Positions 1-5,439 of a DNA stretch of 7,091 nt are shown here, piece after piece. Origin of the DNA: Lentisphaerota bacterium (lineage in GTDB: Bacteria > Verrucomicrobiota > Kiritimatiellia > RFP12 > UBA1067). The stretch lies in assembly GCA_015061765.1 (NCBI GenBank), contig SUVZ01000194.1:1-7091 (forward strand), in the 5' to 3' direction. The notes beneath the pieces are model-generated. The model saw only the letters and a program-made list of their open reading frames with translations, was not told the DNA's origin and searched no databases. Both the position numbers and the translations under genes were made by a program. Position 1 is the first letter of the stretch; every line of letters begins with the position of its first letter.

Positions 1-610
1 CAACAATCTCCCGTGAATCTGTCCGTCCCGCATGTTTCCCCCAGAATTTGACACATTCAGAAGGAACAAGCTCACCCACGACCATATCCAAGGAACGGCG
101 TCCCACGTATGCCCGATTGCGTACTATGGAATCACGTATCCAGCTTGAGACACTGCCGCACAAAACAAGCACAAGGCGTGGATGCTTCTTGAAAAGATCA
201 TCCCAAGCGTTTTTCAGGATCTCAGGAAATGTCAATGAATACTGCGCCATCCATGAAATCTCATCAAAAAGAACCACTGTCTGCTCTTGATCGCGCAGCT
301 CCCTGTCAAGCCTGACAAACGCTGAATACCAGTCAGCCGGAGCTGTGGACTCGCAGCCCGTCTGCGCAGAAAGTTTCGCCGCGAAGAACGCCAACTGATC
401 TCGCTCCGTCATCCCGGACTTAGGTCTGAGACCTTCCAGCTTAATGAATCGCGCCCCAGAACGTACAGCAAATTCTTCTATAAGCGTCGATTTCCCGATT
501 CTGCGCCGTCCACGACACGTCACCAAAGATGCAACCCGCTTCCTCCAGAGCCCTAAAAGCTGCGCGATCTCAGCCTCTCTACCAAAAAACTCTCTTCTAA
601 CCTTTTTCAT
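1..610 (-). CDS. AAA-type ATP-binding protein, archaeal-ATPase (COG1672)-like; 5' part, runs off the window
   Basis: The reading frame starts at ATG 610-608 on the minus strand and stays open for 203 codons to the window edge, so only the N-terminal part is visible. The start MKKVRREFFGREAEIAQL is the usual 'F.GRE.E...L' opening of this P-loop family. Walker A is GRRRIGKST at residues 34-42 and Walker B is VVLFDEISW at 112-120 with D116/E117. A sensor-like strand LVLVLCGS lies at 146-153, followed by RAYVGRRSLDMVVGELVPSE, which matches the 'lyGRr...l.pl' stretch of the family. Such proteins are typically 350-500 residues, often with a C-terminal DUF234 or nuclease-like domain, which would lie outside this window. 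They are cytoplasmic, often multicopy, and their biological role is poorly known. The gene has its own promoter and is separate from the hydrolase operon. The family call is confident; the function is not. Confidence 0.88.
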   Translation of the reverse strand, partial: MKKVRREFFGREAEIAQLLGLWRKRVASLVTCRGRRRIGKSTLIEEFAVRSGARFIKLEGLRPKSGMTERDQLAFFAAKLSAQTGCESTAPADWYSAFVRLDRELRDQEQTVVLFDEISWMAQYSLTFPEILKNAWDDLFKKHPRLVLVLCGSVSSWIRDSIVRNRAYVGRRSLDMVVGELVPSECVKFWGKHAGRTDSREIV

Positions 611-617
611 GCACGGA

Positions 618-646
618 ATTATACTATACTCTCAATCTGAACACAA
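618..646 (-). promoter_or_regulatory. Sigma70-type promoter of the ATPase gene, predicted leaderless
   Basis: On the minus strand a perfect TATAAT (-10, positions 623-618) is preceded by TTGTGT (-35, positions 646-641) with exactly 17 nt between them. Only 7 nt (TCCGTGC) separate the -10 box from the ATG at 610, so transcription should begin at or within a base or two of the start codon. No Shine-Dalgarno sequence lies at a workable distance. The -35 box is 10 bp from the inner edge of the proximal palindrome. Confidence 0.7.
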
Positions 647-656
647 TAAAAATCCT

Positions 657-684
657 CACCTATTTTGCATATGCAATTTAGGTG
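657..684. repeat. Large palindrome, copy 1 (promoter-proximal)
   Basis: This is a 28-bp interrupted palindrome with outer arms CACCTA/TAGGTG and a perfect inner core TTGCATATGCAA. Only the 2-bp steps between outer arm and core mismatch (24 of 28 positions symmetric). It lies 10 bp upstream of the -35 box of the ATPase promoter. It is preceded by AATCCT at 651-656, which is also present at copy 2, so the copied unit is larger than the palindrome. On the minus strand it is followed by AGGATTTTTATT, so a weak hairpin terminator is an alternative reading. Confidence 0.85.
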
Positions 685-710
685 GGAATTTTTCCATCGC
701 TGCAAATCCT

Positions 711-739
711 CACCTATTTTGCAATATGCAATTTAGGTG
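711..739. repeat. Large palindrome, copy 2 (promoter-distal)
   Basis: This is a second copy of the palindrome at 657-684, identical except for one extra A in the centre (core TTGCAATATGCAA). It has the same flanking AATCCT at 705-710 and the same orientation, as shown by the asymmetric mismatch positions. Repeat starts are 54 bp apart and centres about 54.5 bp, close to five helical turns, so both sites face roughly the same side of the DNA. That suits a dimeric DNA-binding protein acting on the ATPase promoter, which is an inference. Confidence 0.85.
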
Positions 740-790
740 ATTACCTCTCTGCCGATTGTCATTCGCGCATTGACATGCTGAAGCGCTCCT

Positions 791-814
791 TAAGCACTTA
801 CTCCCTAAGCACTT
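791..814. repeat. 15-bp-period direct repeat (TAAGCACTT x2)
   Basis: TAAGCACTT occurs at 791-799 and again at 806-814, with similar C/T-rich linkers (ACTCCC, TCCCTG). A degenerate third unit, AAGCGCTCC, precedes them at 781-789. Two good copies are too few to assign a role. Confidence 0.5.
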
Positions 815-834
815 TCCCTGTATGCCTAACGGAA

Positions 835-911
835 AGGGTCTGTACGGGCAGCGCTCGAGGGTCAGTATCAACTTCGCCGAGGGTCAGTACGCACTTTTTG
901 CAGGGTCTGTC
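835..911. repeat. Four phased direct repeats, consensus AGGGTC(A/T)GT
   Basis: AGGGTC begins at 835, 858, 880 and 902, that is at spacings of 23, 22 and 22 bp, about two helical turns. The extended units are AGGGTCTGTAC, AGGGTCAGTAT, AGGGTCAGTAC and AGGGTCTGTCC, so the conserved part is 9 bp with alternating T and A at position 7. The middle two also share a preceding G and a similar spacer (TCAACTTCG, CGCACTTTT). Iteron-like binding sites, or remnants of REP-type elements of the kind mobilised by Y1 tyrosine transposases, are both possible. No transposase is visible here. Confidence 0.7.
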
Positions 912-985
912 CCCACGGCGAGTGCACTCAAAGGGGATTTTACCACCCAAAAGCAGTCATAAATGTTATTTTTCTACAATCTATC

Positions 986-1024
986 CCCTCCCAAAGCAGG
1001 GACAGGCCCTGCTTTTCCGGAGGG
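986..1024 (-). terminator. Hairpin after the GH71-like gene, probable transcript 3' end
   Basis: A perfect 9-bp stem (AAAGCAGGG, 993-1001, with CCCTGCTTT, 1007-1015) closes a 5-nt loop. An outer 6-bp stem, CCCTCC (986-991) with GGAGGG (1019-1024), continues it across a small asymmetric internal loop. It begins 16 nt after the operon's stop codon. No U-run follows on the minus strand, so it is not a classic intrinsic terminator. It may instead protect the mRNA 3' end or work together with Rho. Confidence 0.5.
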
Positions 1025-1040
1025 AGGATCTGGATGTTCT

Positions 1041-3971
1041 TCATTTAAGATTGAAGCTGAGGTTTGCCAAACGGCCACGGAAGAAGAATAGGGTTCGGTT
1101 CGCCGCCCCAACAGACGTATATCTCGCCTGGAACTGGCATCCTGAATGCTGAACAGGTTCGCCTTCCACACCATTTACCACAACCTTGAATGTGCGTTGA
1201 TCAAAAACCACCCGTACATTGCTCCATTCCCCAGCCTTAAGTGCTGCCTTTGCCTTCGCATTCTTAGGCGCACCCCACATACGCGCTTCTGGCACACCTT
1301 CCCTAAGGAAGAGCCAATAGGCGGCATATCCTGCATCTACAAGAGACTGACGTCCTTCCAGATGTTCCGGACATACATCAATTGAAATCTCAAAACCGGA
1401 GAATTTCGGCGCAAGTTGCTGAGGGAGCATCAGATAATCGCTACCATCGAATTCAAGCGCAAAAGTTTCACCCGGCCCCTTAACATGTTTAGGGGCGTTA
1501 TCCAGGGCATCTGCAATGTCGTTCGTAATATATCGGGTCAACGTGTCGCCATAATTCGATTCACCCTGTCCAAATCCTGTGACCAAGGTAGCCGCTCCTC
1601 CCAATATTCCGCTAAGATGCCGACCGGAACTCGTCCAAACAACAGATCCCCTATTTCGAGAAAAGTCATACTTTGGCTCATCCACACGGCTTGAATCAAT
1701 CGCGATCTCCGTCACTCGCCCTTCATCGCGTTCAAACACATGAAACCTGCGCAGATTGCCGGTCGGTTCACCAATCGTCAGCGGACTACCACGCCAGACG
1801 CGTTCCTTTGAGTCAATTATCCGCATGCGAAGGACATCCGATTTCCCCAACGGCTTAATCCGGAACGAAAAGCTTCCGTTCTTAACATTGCACGGTTTAG
1901 GGATGGATATCTGTGAAAGATGGTGGCGCACGACGAAATTGCCGCCGGCAGGGCCGCTCACTCCGATTACCTCCTTCTCAACAACATCCTTCACCTTTAT
2001 CCGCATCTTTCCAAATGACGGTGAAAGATCAGTCACTATTTCAGCCGTCTCTACTTCAGATTTGGGAATGGACGCAAAAAGGCTGACATCCCAATTACAG
2101 TAAAGCGAATTCTTAAGTCTCCATCCGTCCGGAAGCATCGTTCGCATTCTGTTCTTTCCCGAAATCAGCTTCAACCCCTTGGCATTTACAATGCGAATAT
2201 CGCCGTTCAACGCCAACGAACGCGGCGCGTTGCCCCTTGCCTGCATGGTAATCTTCAGTACAACTCCATCGGCACAAGGCAGATTTGAGGGATCGTACAT
2301 GAAAACAGTATCTGGCTCCTGCAGAACCTCAACGCTTTTTACCGGTTCGCCCGAAGAGAATGAACCTATAACTTCAACCTCTCCGGTCTGATCCGCAAGT
2401 GTACACTTAATTGAGCCTGTCACTCCTTTGGGGCGTTCTCGAAGGGAATGCTTCACCCATTTCGCATCCACCGCTCTCGTAGCATTGAGATCCAATGGCC
2501 AAAATCCTTCACCGAACACGAAACTGCGCCCATCAACCTTTATCCGCAGTTCCGGAATGAGAAATCTGTTATTGCCGACAAGCTCTGTTGACTGAGATAC
2601 AAAAGATACACAGTCAATGGAATCTGCGGCAAGACTTGCTGACGGGTAGGACTTTACGGTATTTCCACAAACATCCTTCCAGCAGAATGCGCACTCAATT
2701 TTCTTGCCTCTGAATGTTCCATCCGGAATATTCCGCACCTCAACTTCTATTGGCTCACCAGCAATGAGCGACCTTCTGTACGACACAACCATATTCGGAA
2801 CCGAAACATCATCGTCAGGAAACGGCGACAGTTCCACTCCCGCAAACCTATCGGCAAAATAACGCGTAATGCGCTGATGCACATAGCCGTTGGCTACAGT
2901 CGGGCGGAAAAAGGTATTTTCGTTCTCCTCATCCCACTCGCAGCAAATTATGAAATCCGGGCGAAGCATCTGCATCGTTCGCATTCGCTCCACAAGCGTA
3001 CGCGTCCCTTGCGAATCTATGTCGTAGCTCCAACGGTAGCAATTCTCATGTCCTGCATGAACAGGCATGCCAAGATACTTTTTCCCCGCGAATTCCGGTT
3101 CGGATAAAACGCTCTGATAGAGAGGTACCAGCACGTCCCGTTCAAACTCAGCTCCGTAGCGGCGAGGCCAATATACTTCCCATCCAGCCATGAAAATGCC
3201 GTCCATTTTCCTCAGGCATCGCCGCAGATGCTCACGCGCCCATTCCAGAACTTCCGCTGTAAGAGGACCTTCTGAAAGGCGTTTCTCAAATGCGGTTACA
3301 TAAAATACCACAATGAAACGATCTGGACCAAAGCGTTCGTCTAACGTCGTTCGCAGCTTCTCCACAAAATCGAGTTCAGAATCCTTTATCGGAGGATATC
3401 GAGTAAGCACAACCTTCCCGTCAATACGGTATGCATTCGGCATGTTCAGCGCCTGTTCCGCAATTTTCACATGGGATTCGATGCCCTTATCAGCATAGGC
3501 ATACGGAAGTTCGACAAGAATCTGCATTTCGCCGCCAGGCGTCACACTCATGCCTATCACCTCGTTACATCGCGACAGCCCCGTGCAAACGGCTAAACCG
3601 TCCATTCCGCCAAGATTGACCGCCTCAACCGTTCGCTTCCATGCCTCAGGATGAAGAATTTTGTCTGGATTTGCCGTCTCCGCCCATGTTGAATCCTGAT
3701 GAAGCGGACGATCATACCAACGATGTATGAAATCCGTCCGTTGAGCGCCATACTTCAGCTGCGCACGCGAAAATATCCTTGTTCTGTCAGTGCGGGGGCT
3801 ATACCTCTTGGCAAGTCCTCGCATCTCTTCCACTATGGCCTGCGCCTTTGGCGTCAAAGTCCAGCAACGCCTTTTGGCATTCTCTCCAGTTGCTGCAGCG
3901 GAAGCACACAGAACTGTTCCGAAACCAAATGCAATGGATGCAACCCACCACTTAGAAAAACACCCTGCCAT
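1041..3971 (-). CDS. Secreted GH71-like (endo-1,3-alpha-glucanase family) hydrolase with C-terminal LamG-like domain
   Basis: The protein has 976 residues from ATG 3971-3969. That start is chosen because GAGGAG sits 7 nt upstream, whereas an in-frame ATG at 3986 has no such site. Residues 1-27 form a signal peptide (K7, hydrophobic 9-25, likely cut near ASA-A). Residues about 75-375 look like a GH71/GH99-type TIM barrel: HRWYDRP at 83-89, FMAGWEVYWP at 260-269, LGMPVHAGHEN at 300-310, and FIICCEWDEENENTFFRP at 340-357. In the last motif E348 and E351 sit where related enzymes carry catalytic acids in a W-N-D/E-x-x-E pattern. Residues about 390-770 are beta-rich, probably Ig-like modules. Residues about 770-976 resemble a LamG/concanavalin fold (FALEFDGSDYLMLP, EWSNVRVVFDQRTFKVVVNG, GRLANLSF). 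It is the last gene of the operon. Substrate is unproven: alpha-1,3-glucan is a family-level guess, and GH99-like mannan activity is an alternative. Confidence 0.68.
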   Translation of the reverse strand: MAGCFSKWWVASIAFGFGTVLCASAAATGENAKRRCWTLTPKAQAIVEEMRGLAKRYSPRTDRTRIFSRAQLKYGAQRTDFIHRWYDRPLHQDSTWAETANPDKILHPEAWKRTVEAVNLGGMDGLAVCTGLSRCNEVIGMSVTPGGEMQILVELPYAYADKGIESHVKIAEQALNMPNAYRIDGKVVLTRYPPIKDSELDFVEKLRTTLDERFGPDRFIVVFYVTAFEKRLSEGPLTAEVLEWAREHLRRCLRKMDGIFMAGWEVYWPRRYGAEFERDVLVPLYQSVLSEPEFAGKKYLGMPVHAGHENCYRWSYDIDSQGTRTLVERMRTMQMLRPDFIICCEWDEENENTFFRPTVANGYVHQRITRYFADRFAGVELSPFPDDDVSVPNMVVSYRRSLIAGEPIEVEVRNIPDGTFRGKKIECAFCWKDVCGNTVKSYPSASLAADSIDCVSFVSQSTELVGNNRFLIPELRIKVDGRSFVFGEGFWPLDLNATRAVDAKWVKHSLRERPKGVTGSIKCTLADQTGEVEVIGSFSSGEPVKSVEVLQEPDTVFMYDPSNLPCADGVVLKITMQARGNAPRSLALNGDIRIVNAKGLKLISGKNRMRTMLPDGWRLKNSLYCNWDVSLFASIPKSEVETAEIVTDLSPSFGKMRIKVKDVVEKEVIGVSGPAGGNFVVRHHLSQISIPKPCNVKNGSFSFRIKPLGKSDVLRMRIIDSKERVWRGSPLTIGEPTGNLRRFHVFERDEGRVTEIAIDSSRVDEPKYDFSRNRGSVVWTSSGRHLSGILGGAATLVTGFGQGESNYGDTLTRYITNDIADALDNAPKHVKGPGETFALEFDGSDYLMLPQQLAPKFSGFEISIDVCPEHLEGRQSLVDAGYAAYWLFLREGVPEARMWGAPKNAKAKAALKAGEWSNVRVVFDQRTFKVVVNGVEGEPVQHSGCQFQARYTSVGAANRTLFFFRGRLANLSFNLK

Positions 3972-3978
3972 AAACAGA

Positions 3979-3984
3979 CTCCTC
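3979..3984 (-). promoter_or_regulatory. Ribosome binding site deciding the start of the GH71-like gene
   Basis: GAGGAG on the minus strand lies 7 nt before ATG 3971. It follows the stop codon of the preceding gene (3992-3990) by 5 nt and overlaps the upstream in-frame ATG at 3986-3984, which argues against use of that codon. Confidence 0.8.
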
Positions 3985-3989
3985 ATATA

Positions 3990-5435
3990 TCAAAGCTTAT
4001 CAGAAACCTCAATCTGTCCAATGCGATATCGCCGCTGCCCATCATCCCCAGCATGCGGAAGCTCATACACAGGCGTGCCATCCATTTCCCCGACAGACAC
4101 AAAGACATCGTAGATCCCTGGAGGGAGCACAGGACGCTGCCAGCGGCCAAGCGTAAACTCTGCGGCTTGTGTTTTTTCAATGGTTTTCCCTTTATCAGCA
4201 ACTGGCAGGCCCGAAATATCGAACTCACTCGCAGCCAAGACGGCAGCGATTCCACCTTCAGCCGTCTTGAGCGTGAGACATGGGTAGGCAGACGCATAGC
4301 AAGGAGCTACGCCTGCGTTTGCAAAGGTGAACTCGACCCTAAACGGCACCGCTACCTGCGAATCGAGATTGGACACAATCTTCTTCGAGTAGACTATGCG
4401 CCTTGCCTGAAAGCGATAACCAAGACGCTTGTTGATTTCTGACACCGACTCACGGTTTTCTTCGAAGATTTCTTTAGGGTCGCCATGAATCGAGCAGTAT
4501 GAGGCATGATGCGCCTCAATGGAATCAAGAAGGACCTTTCCGCTCCACAGCTTTTTGTCTTTTGCATAATGGTAATGGGCGGATTCTATTATGGTAGGAC
4601 TTTTCGGCCAGAACATCCCGGCCTGCTCCTCATGAAACCAGAACTTAGGCTGAACCATAATCGAATCATCCCGCCAGCCAAGTCCTTTCGCAAGGGCATA
4701 CTCGATGGCAGAACTTGTTTGCGCTGTCTTGCTGGCTGTAAAATCATCATTCACGACTAGAAGAGTCTTCTTGAAATGCTTAAGATGCAGATCAGTATGC
4801 AACATCACTATGCGCTGGGTTTCTTCTGGAGAAAGCTGTATCGTGCGACCGGTATGTCCTTCGCCCCATATCCCGACCGAACCGATATCGACAAACGCCA
4901 CCTCTTTACGTCCGTCATAGCGTCTCGCAAAGGCTGCAAGGAAGTTTCCGAGCTTCTCTAGATATACTGGATCATCTGGAACGCACTCCCAAAACTTCCC
5001 TTCGGGATGCCGCCCCCATTTCTGGTTTCGGTCATCCCACTGCCATCGTATGGTCTTTGCTCCTGCTTTCGCAACCCATTCAGGTATTGCCTCTTTCATT
5101 GTTTCACTACAGGTTATGCGGAAAGCCACCTGTCCGCCCCGAGCAATCCATTGTTGCGCAGGAGTATCAATGCAATTCCAGTTGAATTTACCTTCCTCAG
5201 GCTCAAGATGCGCCCAAGGGAGACGTAGATATACTACAGAGCATCCCGGAAACCACCTAAGGTCATCGCCGGTTTTTATGGTAGTGCCATATCTAGGACC
5301 ATTGTCATAATAGTGCATCACCCAACCCATGCCCGGATTGATCAATGCCCGTCCATCGTCCTTCAATTCGACGACAACCTTCGCCGGAGCGACAGAAACA
5401 GAAAGCGCCGCAAGAAATCCAAGCAGAAGCTTCAT
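3990..5435 (-). CDS. Secreted DUF4832-like TIM-barrel protein, putative glycoside hydrolase
   Basis: The protein has 481 residues from ATG 5435-5433. A longer in-frame start at 5459 would overlap the previous gene and put MRLIGNDG before an otherwise ideal signal peptide (MKLLLGFLAALSVSVAPA, cut near residue 18), so the shorter start is preferred. NPGMGW at 33-38 and VVYLRLPWAHLEPEEGKFNW at 67-86 match the opening strand of GH42/GH5-like barrels and DUF4832 proteins. VDIGSVGIWGEGH at 182-194 offers E192 as a possible acid/base. TIIESAHY at 281-288 offers E284 as a possible nucleophile at the end of a later strand. Residues about 355-481 form a C-terminal beta-sandwich (VPFRVEFTFANAGVAP, PPGIYDVFVSVGE). 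These catalytic roles are inferred from pattern, not proven. It lies 4 nt after the SUMF1-like gene and 18 nt before the GH71-like gene, implying co-translation and a shared glycan substrate. Confidence 0.72.
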   Translation of the reverse strand: MKLLLGFLAALSVSVAPAKVVVELKDDGRALINPGMGWVMHYYDNGPRYGTTIKTGDDLRWFPGCSVVYLRLPWAHLEPEEGKFNWNCIDTPAQQWIARGGQVAFRITCSETMKEAIPEWVAKAGAKTIRWQWDDRNQKWGRHPEGKFWECVPDDPVYLEKLGNFLAAFARRYDGRKEVAFVDIGSVGIWGEGHTGRTIQLSPEETQRIVMLHTDLHLKHFKKTLLVVNDDFTASKTAQTSSAIEYALAKGLGWRDDSIMVQPKFWFHEEQAGMFWPKSPTIIESAHYHYAKDKKLWSGKVLLDSIEAHHASYCSIHGDPKEIFEENRESVSEINKRLGYRFQARRIVYSKKIVSNLDSQVAVPFRVEFTFANAGVAPCYASAYPCLTLKTAEGGIAAVLAASEFDISGLPVADKGKTIEKTQAAEFTLGRWQRPVLPPGIYDVFVSVGEMDGTPVYELPHAGDDGQRRYRIGQIEVSDKL

Positions 5436-5439
5436 TCCA

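Larger units (their letters stand above)
611..1040. other. Gene-free stretch between the hydrolase operon and the ATPase gene
   Basis: I see no credible gene on either strand in this 430-bp stretch. From low to high coordinates it holds the ATPase promoter, two large palindromes, a 15-bp direct repeat, four phased AGGGTC(A/T)GT repeats, a perfect 10-bp palindrome GAGTGCACTC at 920-929, an A/T-rich segment at about 960-980, and a strong hairpin just after the hydrolase stop codon. The density of repeats is far above that of the surrounding coding DNA and suggests regulatory sites or a mobile-element scar. Confidence 0.7.

Noticed and set aside
657..684. Palindrome as an intrinsic terminator of the hydrolase operon
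   Set aside because: A T-rich stretch does follow on the minus strand, but the stem is interrupted by a 2x2 mismatch, the site is over 350 bp past the stop codon, and a closer hairpin exists at 986-1024. Kept only as an alternative.
651..739. Possible CRISPR array
   Set aside because: There are only two repeat copies, the repeat is a long palindrome, and no cas gene or further spacer is present.
682..1152. Plus-strand open frame of 156 codons spanning the repeat-rich spacer
   Set aside because: Its product is low-complexity with no recognisable motif, it crosses the palindromes, phased repeats and hairpin, and its 3' part is antisense to the GH71-like gene.
3903..3911. Lipobox reading of the GH71-like signal peptide (Thr-Val-Leu-Cys, residues 19-22)
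   Set aside because: Leu directly before Cys and Thr at -3 do not fit the usual L-[AS]-[GA]-C pattern, and a normal signal-peptidase I site follows (ASA-A).
3984..3986. Upstream in-frame ATG as start of the GH71-like gene
   Set aside because: It overlaps the GAGGAG ribosome binding site of the ATG at 3971 and has no such site of its own.
3699..4442. Plus-strand open frame of 247 codons
   Set aside because: It is antisense to two well-supported secreted-protein genes and runs across their junction. The product is rich in Arg, Pro and Ser with no domain pattern, as expected of a shadow frame.
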